Source: Pseudomonadota bacterium
GTDB taxonomy: Bacteria; Pseudomonadota; Alphaproteobacteria; G022571365
Assembly (NCBI GenBank): GCA_022571365.1
Contig: JACZXZ010000011.1
Coordinates: 1 to 44,703 of the forward strand
DNA: 44,703 bases
Reading direction: 5' to 3'
Under the pieces are notes generated by a model, which ran no database searches, was not told where the DNA came from, and worked only from the letters and a program-made list of their open reading frames with translations. A program made the translations under genes and the position numbers. Positions 11,972 through 19,864 of this stretch are shown here, piece by piece. The number at the start of each line of letters is the position of its first letter. The first letter of the stretch is position 1.

Positions 11972-13161
11972 GCCGCCCGCTCCCGGTTGATCGCTGTCGG
12001 CGCCGCCGGCCTGGCGCCGGCCGTTCCGGCACTGGCCGTCCTGGTCCCTTCGCCGTTCGAGGGCAGCAGCTCGGTCACCAGCTCGGCCAGCCGCGCCGCG
12101 GCGTCCGCTCGGCCTGCGGCGCGCGCCTGGCTCGCCGCCTGGTCGAGCGTCCGCGGCGCGGTGAGTAGGGACTCGAGCAGCACCGCCAGCGCCTCGACGG
12201 TGAAATCGGACTCGGGCATCAGCCAGGCGCCGCCCCCCCGTTCCATCGCCCGGGCATTCGCCGTCTGGTGGTCGTCCGCGGCGTGGGGATAGGGCACCAG
12301 GATCGCCGGCCGGCCGGCGGCGGCGAGCTCGGCCACGGTCGACGCCCCGGCCCGGCAGATGAGCAGGTGGGCGGCCTCGAGCCGGGCCGGCATGTCGTCG
12401 AAAAAGGGGGCGAGATCAGCCCTGACTCCGGCGGCGGCATAGGCGCGCTCGACCTCGGCCAGGTCCTCCGGCCGGCACTGCTGGCTGATGCTGAGCCGCC
12501 CGGCCAAGCCCTCGGTCAGCCGGGCCACCGCCTTGGGCACCACCCGGCTGAATACGCTGGCGCCCTGGCTGCCGCCCACCACCAGAAGGGCGAGGGGACC
12601 GTGCTGATCCGGCGCCGGGTAGGGCCGGGCGCCCAACGCCGTGATCTGGGGGCGAACCGGGTTGCCCGTGCGCCGCGCCTTGGCGCGGTCACGGGGCTTA
12701 AGCCCAGCGACCGTCTCGAACGAGGTGGCGATCCGGGTGACGCGTCGGGCGAGCAGACGGTTGGCCCGGCCGAGCACGGCGTTCTGCTCGTGAATGACCG
12801 TGGCGATTCCCCTCCGGGTCGCGGCCAGCATGGTCGGGGCCGAGGCGTAGCCGCCGAAGCCGACGGCGACGGCCGGCCCGAGCCGACTCAAGAGCCGCTC
12901 GGCCTGGAGCGTGCCGACGGCGAGCGCGACGAGACCGGTGAGGCGCCTCAGGAGCCCGCCGCTCATGACTCCGCCGGCGCGGATGTCATAGGTCTGGATG
13001 TGGTCCGGCACGTTGCCGAAGGCGCCACCGCGCCGGTCCGTAATCAGCGCCACATCGTGGCCGCGGGCCCTCAGCTCCCCGGCTACCGCCGCGGCCGGGA
13101 ACATGTGGCCGCCCGTGCCGCCCGCGGCCAGCGCAATCAGGTTGCGGCCGACGGCGTTCAC
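11968..13161 (-). CDS. murG: Lipid II synthase MurG (GlcNAc transferase)
   Basis: Membrane-associated GT28 glycosyltransferase that adds GlcNAc to lipid I. The 397 residues contain the N-terminal [10 protein letters not shown] loop, the second glycine-rich loop GGSQGASVF and the donor-binding region [17 protein letters not shown]. The C terminus carries an Ala/Pro-rich tail longer than usual. The start is GTG at 13161, which overlaps the stop of a 17-codon ORF as GTGA; ggag lies 8 nt upstream, inside that small ORF. Confidence 0.97.
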   Translation of the reverse strand: MNAVGRNLIALAAGGTGGHMFPAAAVAGELRARGHDVALITDRRGGAFGNVPDHIQTYDIRAGGVMSGGLLRRLTGLVALAVGTLQAERLLSRLGPAVAVGFGGYASAPTMLAATRRGIATVIHEQNAVLGRANRLLARRVTRIATSFETVAGLKPRDRAKARRTGNPVRPQITALGARPYPAPDQHGPLALLVVGGSQGASVFSRVVPKAVARLTEGLAGRLSISQQCRPEDLAEVERAYAAAGVRADLAPFFDDMPARLEAAHLLICRAGASTVAELAAAGRPAILVPYPHAADDHQTANARAMERGGGAWLMPESDFTVEALAVLLESLLTAPRTLDQAASQARAAGRADAAARLAELVTELLPSNGEGTRTASAGTAGARPAAPTAINRERAA

Positions 13162-13211
13162 GAGCCGGTCTCCACGGCCGGGGCGATGGGTCCGGGCGCG
13201 GCGGCGGTCAT
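13158..13211 (-). CDS. 17-codon mini-ORF bridging ftsW and murG
   Basis: The peptide would be [17 protein letters not shown]. Its ATG overlaps the ftsW stop (ATGA) and its stop overlaps the murG start (GTGA), so all three frames are chained by 4-nt overlaps. A strong ribosome site (ggagg, 6 nt upstream) lies at the end of ftsW. I do not recognise the peptide; it may be a translated coupler that carries ribosomes from ftsW to murG. The alternative is a chance ORF in a 46-nt spacer. Confidence 0.5.
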   Translation of the reverse strand: MTAAAPGPIAPAVETGS

Positions 13212-14335
13212 AGCAGACCTCCGGCGCCGACGCGGCGGCGCGTCAAGGCCAGCACCATGCCCATGGCCAACGCCAACCCCAAAAGCGATGAGCCGCCGTA
13301 GCTGATGAAGGGCAGGGTCATGCCCTTGGTGGGAATGAGACGCAGGGTCGAGGCCATGTTGATCAACCCTTGCAGTCCGAACTGGGCCAGAAGACCGGAC
13401 GCGGCCAGCAGGACGAACAGGTCGTTCTGCTGAAGCACGCGGGTGAGGCCGCGCAGCACCACGAGAGCGAACAAAGCGACGAGCAGGAGGCATAGGAACA
13501 GGCCGAACTCCTCTCCGGCGACGGCGAAGATGAAGTCGCTGTGGGCGTCGGGCAGGATCTCCTTGACCGTGCCCTCGCCGGGACCACGTCCGAACAGGCC
13601 GCCTTTGTTGAAGGCTTTGAGCGCGGTGGTGACCTGGTAGCTGTCGCCTACCGAGGGATCGAGGAAGTTGTCGATGCGGCTGGCCACATGGCCGAAGGCG
13701 AAATAGGCCGCGACCAGGCCGCAAAGCCCCAGCAACGCCAACAGGGCGACCCAAGGAAGCGGCAAGCCGGCCAGGAAGAATTGGCCGAACCAGACCGTCG
13801 GGACCACCGCGGCCATGCCGAGGTCGGGTTGCAGGATCAGCAAGCCGGTGACCAGGATGAGCAGCACGCCGGCGATGGTGTTGCCGGGAAAGCTGTCATC
13901 CATGCGCTGCGCCGCGAACATCCAGGCCGCGACCACGGCGAAGGCGGGCTTGACGAATTCCGAGGGCTGCACCGACAGGCCGGCGACGACCAGCCAGCGC
14001 CGGGCCCCCTTGATCTCGGGGCCGGCGATGAGCGTCAGCGCCAGCAGCGTGAGCGACACCAGGAAGACGATGACGGCAAGCCGCCTCACCGCCCGCGGCG
14101 AGAGCAGCGACACCGATATCACGACAGCGAGGGCGAGTGGCAGGAATGCGAACTGGCGGTAGACGAAGTGGAAGGGCTGGAGGCCGATGCGCTCGGCCAC
14201 CGCCGGGCTCGCCGCCAGGGTCAACAGCGCGCCGATGCCGATGAGCGCGGTGAGCGCCGCCAGGGTCCAGCGGTCCACCGTCCACCACCAGTGGCCGAGA
14301 ATGCTCGTGTCGGTGCGGGCGAAGGTGGTCATCAT
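13208..14335 (-). CDS. ftsW: Peptidoglycan glycosyltransferase FtsW
   Basis: SEDS-family septal glycan polymerase that works with FtsI. The 375-residue protein has about ten membrane segments. It shows the SEDS features IKGARRWLVVAGLSVQPSEF, the DAHSDFIFAVAGEEFG loop with the conserved Asp/Glu residues, and the C-terminal PFISYGGSS motif. Its ATG (14335) lies in the last copy of a 38-bp tandem repeat, so the N terminus MMTTF is shared with two upstream mini-ORFs. Confidence 0.97.
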   Translation of the reverse strand: MMTTFARTDTSILGHWWWTVDRWTLAALTALIGIGALLTLAASPAVAERIGLQPFHFVYRQFAFLPLALAVVISVSLLSPRAVRRLAVIVFLVSLTLLALTLIAGPEIKGARRWLVVAGLSVQPSEFVKPAFAVVAAWMFAAQRMDDSFPGNTIAGVLLILVTGLLILQPDLGMAAVVPTVWFGQFFLAGLPLPWVALLALLGLCGLVAAYFAFGHVASRIDNFLDPSVGDSYQVTTALKAFNKGGLFGRGPGEGTVKEILPDAHSDFIFAVAGEEFGLFLCLLLVALFALVVLRGLTRVLQQNDLFVLLAASGLLAQFGLQGLINMASTLRLIPTKGMTLPFISYGGSSLLGLALAMGMVLALTRRRVGAGGLL

Positions 14336-14373
14336 GGCGCGGGCGTTCCGGCGGCGGCGATGGTGGTCATCAT
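14332..14373 (-). CDS. 13-codon mini-ORF, second of the murD-ftsW chain
   Basis: Peptide MMTTIAAAGTPAP. Its start overlaps the stop of the preceding mini-ORF and its stop overlaps the ftsW start, each by ATGA. Its last eight residues equal the C terminus of MurD, because it arose from duplication of the junction. It is probably translated through coupling. No independent function can be claimed. Confidence 0.5.
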   Translation of the reverse strand: MMTTIAAAGTPAP

Positions 14374-14411
14374 GGCGCGGGCGCTCCGGCGGCGGCGAAG
14401 GTGGTCATCAT
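14370..14411 (-). CDS. 13-codon mini-ORF, first of the murD-ftsW chain
   Basis: Peptide MMTTFAAAGAPAP. The ATG overlaps the murD stop and the TGA overlaps the next mini-ORF start. It begins like FtsW (MMTTF) and ends like MurD (AAAG-PAP), as expected for a duplicated stop/start junction. There is no strong ribosome site, so initiation would depend on ribosomes finishing murD. Confidence 0.5.
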   Translation of the reverse strand: MMTTFAAAGAPAP

Positions 14412-15820
14412 GGCGCGGGCGTTCCGGCGGCGGCGATGGTGTGGGCCTGACGCTTTCCGGGCAGGGCCTCAACCAGGGCGCGGAACGCTTCGCCCCGGGC
14501 CTCGAAGTCCTCGAACTGATCGAAGGAGGCGCAGGCCGGCGACAGCACCACCACGGCGCCCGGCCGCTTTTCGGCGACGGCGATGGCGTGGGCCTGGCGA
14601 ACGGCCGTCGCGAGATCGCCCGCCTTGGTGTAGGCGACCTTGCCATCGAGGGCATCGGCAAAGGCGTCGGTTGCCTCGCCGATCAGGAAGGCATGGGCGA
14701 CGCGGGAGAAATAGGGCTCAAGGCTCGAGATGCCGCCTTCCTTGGGCCGGCCGCCGGCAATCCAATAGATGACGCTGTAGCAGGCAAGGGCCCTGGAAGC
14801 GGCCCCGGCGTTGGTCGCTTTGCTGTCGTTGACGCAAGCCACGCCGTCGATGACGGCGACGAGCTCCTGGCGGTGGGCGAGGCCCGGGAAGCTCGGCAAG
14901 CAGGCGGCGACCTGGGCCGGTCCGACGCCAACGGCGCGGGCCGTGGCGTAGGCCGCGGCGGCGTTCTGCCAGTTATGGACGCCGGGCAGGCTGGCCACGC
15001 CGCTGATATCGGCGGCTTTTGCCGCCTTGGCCTCGGTGTGGTCGTGGAGCACGCCGCCCACGACGTAAACCCCGCCGGGCACCCTGCGGTTGCCGGAGAC
15101 CGGGATGGGCCGGCGGTCGCCCGCGGCCTCGAGTTCGGCGTGGATCGCCCGGCAGTAATCGTCGTCGACGCCGATCACCGCCGTCGCGCGCGCTCTCTGG
15201 CGGGCGAAGATCCGGCGTTTGGCGGCGGCGTAGCCCTCCATGCCGCCATGGCGGTCCAGGTGGTCGGGGCTGATGTTGAGCAGTACGGAGACATCGAAGG
15301 CGATGGAGTCCACCAGCTCGAGCTGGTAGGACGACAGCTCCAGCACGTAGGTGCCGTTGCGCCCGAGGGGCTCCAGCGCCAGCGCCGGGGGGCCGAAGTT
15401 GCCGCCGACCGCCACCGCGCGGCCGGCGCTCCCGAGAATGTGGCCGATCAGCGCCACGGTGGTCGATTTGCCGTTGGTGCCGGTCACCCCGATGTAGCTT
15501 GTATCGCGCTGGGCGCGGGCGAGCAGCTCGATGTCCGAGATGATCTCGGCCCCGGCCGCGCGCGCGCGCTCGACCACGGGATGCGGCTTGGGATGGGTGT
15601 GCGCGATCCCAGGCGAGAGCACCAGCGTGCGGAGGCCTGCCCAGTCGCAGCGATGGAGATCAATGAGCGGCACGCCCTCGTCGGCGGCCGCCCGGCGGCG
15701 CTCCTCGTTGTCGTCCCACGCCCACACCTCGGCGCCGCTCGCCGTCAGCGCCTTGGCTGCGCTCATGCCGGATTTGCCAAGGCCCATGACGGCGACGGAA
15801 TGGCCCGAGAGGAAGGACAC
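14408..15820 (-). CDS. murD: UDP-N-acetylmuramoyl-L-alanine--D-glutamate ligase MurD
   Basis: Adds D-Glu to UDP-MurNAc-L-Ala in the cytoplasm. About 470 residues: an N-terminal Rossmann part (VMGLGKSGMSAAKAL), the ATP loop VTGTNGKSTTVAL, the central NISPDHLDRHG motif and the C-terminal domain with LSPACASFDQF. I prefer the GTG at 15820, with aggag about 8 nt upstream, over the GTG at 15829, which sits on that ribosome site. The last residues (AAAGTPAP) come from the 38-bp repeat and are probably not part of the fold. Confidence 0.97.
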   Translation of the reverse strand: MSFLSGHSVAVMGLGKSGMSAAKALTASGAEVWAWDDNEERRRAAADEGVPLIDLHRCDWAGLRTLVLSPGIAHTHPKPHPVVERARAAGAEIISDIELLARAQRDTSYIGVTGTNGKSTTVALIGHILGSAGRAVAVGGNFGPPALALEPLGRNGTYVLELSSYQLELVDSIAFDVSVLLNISPDHLDRHGGMEGYAAAKRRIFARQRARATAVIGVDDDYCRAIHAELEAAGDRRPIPVSGNRRVPGGVYVVGGVLHDHTEAKAAKAADISGVASLPGVHNWQNAAAAYATARAVGVGPAQVAACLPSFPGLAHRQELVAVIDGVACVNDSKATNAGAASRALACYSVIYWIAGGRPKEGGISSLEPYFSRVAHAFLIGEATDAFADALDGKVAYTKAGDLATAVRQAHAIAVAEKRPGAVVVLSPACASFDQFEDFEARGEAFRALVEALPGKRQAHTIAAAGTPAP

Positions 15821-15833
15821 GGCGATCACTCCT

Positions 15834-16919
15834 TCACCTCAGCTTGAGCGTCGCCAGGCCGGCGAGAGCCAGGATCAAGGCGATGATCCAGAAACGGATC
15901 ACGATCGTGGGCTCGGCCCAGCCCTTTTTCTCGAAGTGGTGGTGCAACGGCGCCATGCGGAAGACCCGGCGCCCGGTGAGCCGGTACGAGACCACCTGGA
16001 CGATGACCGAGACCGGCTCGAGCACGAACAGGCCGCCGACGATGAGCAGCACCAGCTCGTGCTTGACGATCACGCTGATCGCCCCCAGCGCTCCGCCGAC
16101 CGAGAGCGCGCCGGTATCGCCCATGAACACCATGGCCGGCGGCGCGTTGAACCACAGGAAGCCGAGGCTCGCGCCGACCAGCGCGCCGCACAACACGGCC
16201 AGCTCCCCCGTGCCCGGGACGTAATGGATCTGCAGATATGAGGAGAAGACCGAGTTGCCCACCAGGTAGGCGATCAACGCAAAGCAGCCGGCGGCGATCA
16301 TCACCGGCACGATGGCCAGCCCGTCGAGCCCGTCGGTCAGGTTGACCGCGTTCGAGGCGCCGACCATGACGAGCACGGCCAGCGGCACGAACACCCAGCC
16401 GAGCTGGATCAGCACGTTTTTGAAGAACGGCACGGCAAGACCGCTCGACAACGGCTCCTGGGTGAGCGCCATGATCGACAGGGTGGCCGCGACGGCGACG
16501 GCGACCTCCGCCAGAAGCTTGAAGCGGGCCGGAAGGCCGATGCTGTTGCGCCGGGTGAGCTTCAGATAGTCGTCGGCGAAGCCGATGGTGCCGAAACCGA
16601 CGGCGACCAACAGGACCGACCACACATAGCCGTTGGTCACGTCCGCCCACAGAATCGTGCTGATCGTAAACGCCAACAGGATCAGGAGGCCACCCATGGT
16701 CGGCGTGCCTTTTTTGCGCAGGTGATCCTCCGGCCCGTCCGCGCGGATCGGCTGGCCTTCTCTTTGGTGACGGCGCAGCCGGTCGATCACCAGAGGGCCG
16801 AAGACGAAGCTGATGAGCAGCGCCGTCATGATCGCCCCGCCGGTGCGAAAGGTGAGGTAGTGGAACAGGTTGAACACGCCGATCTCGGCGGACAGCGGGG
16901 CCAGCAGGTTGAACAGCAT
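15834..16919 (-). CDS. mraY: Phospho-N-acetylmuramoyl-pentapeptide transferase MraY
   Basis: Integral membrane enzyme that makes lipid I from UDP-MurNAc-pentapeptide and undecaprenyl phosphate. The 361-residue protein has about ten membrane helices. The catalytic signatures are visible: FADDYLK, the [13 protein letters not shown] segment and the HHHFEKKGW loop. The ATG has ggaggag about 8 nt upstream. It lies 18 nt after murF and 13 nt before the chosen murD start. Confidence 0.98.
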   Translation of the reverse strand: MLFNLLAPLSAEIGVFNLFHYLTFRTGGAIMTALLISFVFGPLVIDRLRRHQREGQPIRADGPEDHLRKKGTPTMGGLLILLAFTISTILWADVTNGYVWSVLLVAVGFGTIGFADDYLKLTRRNSIGLPARFKLLAEVAVAVAATLSIMALTQEPLSSGLAVPFFKNVLIQLGWVFVPLAVLVMVGASNAVNLTDGLDGLAIVPVMIAAGCFALIAYLVGNSVFSSYLQIHYVPGTGELAVLCGALVGASLGFLWFNAPPAMVFMGDTGALSVGGALGAISVIVKHELVLLIVGGLFVLEPVSVIVQVVSYRLTGRRVFRMAPLHHHFEKKGWAEPTIVIRFWIIALILALAGLATLKLR

Positions 16920-16937
16920 GGGCGGCGGCTCCTCCGC

Positions 16938-18362
16938 TCAACCCTCGTTGGCGGCGCGCCGCGGCGCGCTTTCGCCGTGCAGCAGGGTCTCGACGATCCG
17001 CGCCATGTTGCTGGCGAGCGATCCTTTGACGGTCACGACGTCGCCCGGGCGCACGGCGTCCATCACCAAGGGGGCAAGGTCCCCGGCCGTTGCCTCATGC
17101 GCGGCGCGCATGGGCGCGGGCAGAGCCTCGGCCAGGTTCGCCATGTGGGGGCCCGCGGTGAACACCAGGTCGATGCCGGCCGTGGTCAAGGGCTCGGCCA
17201 GGTCGGCGTGCAGCCCGGGGGCCCTGGAGCCGAGCTCGAGCATATCGCCGAGCACCGCGATGCGGCGGCCGTCGGTGCCGGGCTCGGTCGCGGCCAGGAT
17301 TTCGACCGCGGCGCGCATGGACGCCGGGCTTGCGTTGTAGCTTTCGTCGATGAGTGTGAAGCTGCCGCCGGCATGGGGCACGCGGTGCCGCCGGCCGCGG
17401 CCGGCGAGCGCCTCAAAGTCGGCCAGGGCCGCGGCGGCGGCGCCGACATCGCCGCCCACGGCCTCGACGGCGGCCAGGACGGCCAGGCTGTTCATGACCC
17501 AGTGGCGGCCCGGCACGCCGAGCCGATAGTTGACCTCGAGGCCATTGATCACCGCCGTGACCGAGCTGGATGTGGCGTCGAGCGCGCAGTCGATCAACCG
17601 GGCCGCCGCTTCCGGATGCGCGCCGAAGCCGGTGACTCTTGCCGCGCCCGCCGCCCAGGCGGAGACCGCGAGCATCGGGAAATAGGGGTTGTCGCGGTTA
17701 AGCACGGCGGTGCCGCCAGCCAGGCTCTCGAACACCTCCGCCTTGGCCTCGGCGACGTCCAAGATCGAGCTGAAAAATTCGGTGTGCACCGGTGTGATCG
17801 AGGTGATGATGGCGACGTCGGGACAGAGCAGACGCGCCAGCGGCCCGAGCTCGCCGGGGTGGTTCATGCCCAGCTCGAAGACGCCGTAGACGGCGTTCCG
17901 GGGCATGCGCGCGAGGCTCAACGGCACGCCCCAGTGGTTGTTCAGGTTGCCCAGGTTGGCCGCGGTCTCGGCCTGGCGGTGGAGGACCAGTTTGAGCGCC
18001 TCCTTGACTCCGGTTTTACCGACGGTGCCGGTGACTCCGATGACGCGCGCCGGAGCGCGGTTGCGCGCGGCGCGCGCCAGGCCGTTGAGAGCCGCCAGGG
18101 TCTCGTCCACGACGACCAATGGCGCCTCCTTCGCGAGGGGCTCGGGCGCGCGGCTCACCACCGCCGCCGCGGCGCCTCCCTCGAGCGCGTCGGCGACGAA
18201 GTCGTGGCCGTCGAAGCGGGGGCCCTTGAGGGCCACGAACAGGTCGCCGGGCTTGAGGGTGCGGCTGTCGATGGAGACCCCGGCGGCCTCGAAGGGGCGG
18301 GTGCCGTGCCCGCCGGTTGCGGCCGCGACCTCATCCGCGGTCCACAGCGCCGCGCCGGTCAT
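16938..18362 (-). CDS. murF: UDP-MurNAc-tripeptide--D-Ala-D-Ala ligase MurF
   Basis: Adds the D-Ala-D-Ala dipeptide to UDP-MurNAc-tripeptide. The 474 residues show the MurF form of the ATP loop (VTGTVGKTGVKE), the ELGMNHPGE motif, and DESYNASPASMRAA in the C-terminal domain. The ATG overlaps the murE stop by 4 nt. The final residues run into the spacer that contains the mraY ribosome site. Confidence 0.97.
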   Translation of the reverse strand: MTGAALWTADEVAAATGGHGTRPFEAAGVSIDSRTLKPGDLFVALKGPRFDGHDFVADALEGGAAAAVVSRAPEPLAKEAPLVVVDETLAALNGLARAARNRAPARVIGVTGTVGKTGVKEALKLVLHRQAETAANLGNLNNHWGVPLSLARMPRNAVYGVFELGMNHPGELGPLARLLCPDVAIITSITPVHTEFFSSILDVAEAKAEVFESLAGGTAVLNRDNPYFPMLAVSAWAAGAARVTGFGAHPEAAARLIDCALDATSSSVTAVINGLEVNYRLGVPGRHWVMNSLAVLAAVEAVGGDVGAAAAALADFEALAGRGRRHRVPHAGGSFTLIDESYNASPASMRAAVEILAATEPGTDGRRIAVLGDMLELGSRAPGLHADLAEPLTTAGIDLVFTAGPHMANLAEALPAPMRAAHEATAGDLAPLVMDAVRPGDVVTVKGSLASNMARIVETLLHGESAPRRAANEG

Positions 18363-19864
18363 GTGACCCTCGCCCCTTCCGGCTCGGCGACGGCGGCGCG
18401 CGCCGCCTCGGCATCGTCGAAGGGATGAACCTGGTCGCCGATGATCTGGCCGCGCTCGTGACCCTTGCCGGCGATCACCAGTATATCGCCCGAGGCGAGC
18501 CCGGCGATCGCGGCATGGATCGCCCGGCCCCGGTCGCCGATCTCGCGGGCCTCGGGACAGGCCGCGAGAATTTCCTTGCGGATGACAGCGGGGTCCTCGC
18601 TGCGCGGGTTGTCATCGGTGACGATGACCCGGTCGGCGAGCCGCCGTGCGATCTCACCCATGACCGGCCGCTTGCCGGGATCGCGGTCGCCGCCGCAGCC
18701 GAACAGGACCGAAAGGCGGCCGGCGGCGGGGGGCCTCAGCGCCTCGAGCACCGCGGCAAGGGCATCGGGCGTATGGGCGTAATCGACGTAGATCGCGGCG
18801 CCGCAGGCGAGCCGGGCCACCTGCTGGAGGCGGCCGGGAATGCCCCGAAGATGCGCAAGCGCCGCCACCGAGGCCGCTTCGTCGCCGCCCGTGGCCAGCG
18901 CCAGACCCAAGGCGGCGAGGGCGTTCATGGCCTGGAACTCGGCGAGCAGGGGCAGGAAGACCTCGCGCCGGCGCCCCTGCACCGTGAGGCTCAAGCGCTG
19001 TCCGTCGGGCGACGGGACGAGGCCGTCGAGCCGGATCTCGGTGCCCCGCGCGCCATAGCTCAAGATGCGGTGGCGCCGCGCCCTGCAGGCCTCGCTGAGC
19101 GCCTCGAACTCGGGAATGTCGGCGTTGAGCACCGCGCAGCCGCCGGGGGCCATGACCGTGTCGAACAGCCGCATCTTGGCCTTGAGGTAGCTCTCTGTCG
19201 TGCCGTGGTAGTCGAGATGGTCGCGGCTGAGATTGGTGAACGCCGCCGCCGCCACCTCCACGCCGTCGAGTCGGCACTGGTCGAGGCCGTGACTCGACGC
19301 CTCGATCGCGAGGTGATTGAGGCCCGCTTGGGCCAGCTCGGCCAGGTTCTCGTGCAGCTCCACCGGGTCGGGCGTGGTGAGCCGGCCGGGCTTGTCCAGG
19401 CCCGGGCCCAGGATGCCAAGCGTGCCGAGGCTCGCCGCCTGACGACCGAGCTCGGTCCAGATCTGGCGGGTGAAGCAGATCACGGAGGTCTTGCCGTTGG
19501 TTCCGGTGACCGCGGCGATGGTGCGGGGCTGGCGGCCAAAGAAACGCGCCGCCATCAGGGCCAGACGGCGGCGCGGGTTGTCATCGATGACGACGGGAAC
19601 CGGATGGCCGGGGTGCTCCCGCCGGGGATGCTCCCGCCGGGGATGCTCCCGCCGGGGACCGGGTGGTGCCAGCACGACGACGGCGCCGTGACGGATGGCC
19701 TCGTCGATATAGTCCCGGCCGTCGACCCGCGTCCCGGGCAGCGCCGCGAACAGGTCGCCGGGGCGGACCTTGCGCGAATCAGAAGCAAGCCCCCGGATGT
19801 CCATCCGCGCCAGTTTTGGATCGTGTTGCCAACCGTTGCCGTTCATGAGCTCAGAAAGACGCAA
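18359..19864 (-). CDS. murE: UDP-MurNAc-dipeptide--meso-diaminopimelate ligase MurE
   Basis: Adds the third residue of the stem peptide. The DNPR motif (VTDDNPRSEDP) identifies meso-DAP as substrate. The ATP loop is VTGTNGKTSVICF and the carbamylated-lysine region is NLSRDHLDYHGT. About 501 residues. I accept the TTG start at 19864 because RLSELM matches the usual MurE N terminus, although it overlaps ftsI by 14 nt; ATG 19846 is the alternative. A run of three REHPR repeats lies near residues 70-85 in the N-terminal domain, encoded by a 15-bp tandem repeat and absent from typical MurE. Confidence 0.96.
   Translation of the reverse strand: MRLSELMNGNGWQHDPKLARMDIRGLASDSRKVRPGDLFAALPGTRVDGRDYIDEAIRHGAVVVLAPPGPRREHPRREHPRREHPGHPVPVVIDDNPRRRLALMAARFFGRQPRTIAAVTGTNGKTSVICFTRQIWTELGRQAASLGTLGILGPGLDKPGRLTTPDPVELHENLAELAQAGLNHLAIEASSHGLDQCRLDGVEVAAAAFTNLSRDHLDYHGTTESYLKAKMRLFDTVMAPGGCAVLNADIPEFEALSEACRARRHRILSYGARGTEIRLDGLVPSPDGQRLSLTVQGRRREVFLPLLAEFQAMNALAALGLALATGGDEAASVAALAHLRGIPGRLQQVARLACGAAIYVDYAHTPDALAAVLEALRPPAAGRLSVLFGCGGDRDPGKRPVMGEIARRLADRVIVTDDNPRSEDPAVIRKEILAACPEAREIGDRGRAIHAAIAGLASGDILVIAGKGHERGQIIGDQVHPFDDAEAARAAVAEPEGARVT
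19610..19659. repeat. 15-bp tandem repeat inside murE
   Basis: Three 15-bp units (19610-19624, 19625-19639, 19640-19654) of the form gggatgctcccgccg, the first with one change, plus a partial fourth. The period is five codons, so the frame is kept and the protein gains repeated REHPR. Confidence 0.9.

Larger units (their letters stand above)
14324..14440 (-). repeat. 38-bp tandem repeat duplicating the murD-ftsW junction
   Basis: Three near-identical 38-bp units start at 14324, 14362 and 14400 on the plus strand, with a stub of a fourth at 14438. Each unit carries one stop/start overlap (ATGATGA on the minus strand). The period of 38 is not a multiple of three, yet every unit stays readable because each is a 42-nt ORF overlapping the next by 4 nt. 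Confidence 0.92.

Noticed and set aside
13541-15847. 768-codon plus-strand open frame across ftsW and murD
   Set aside because: Antisense to two clearly identified genes, and it runs through the 38-bp repeat only because of GC-rich codon bias.
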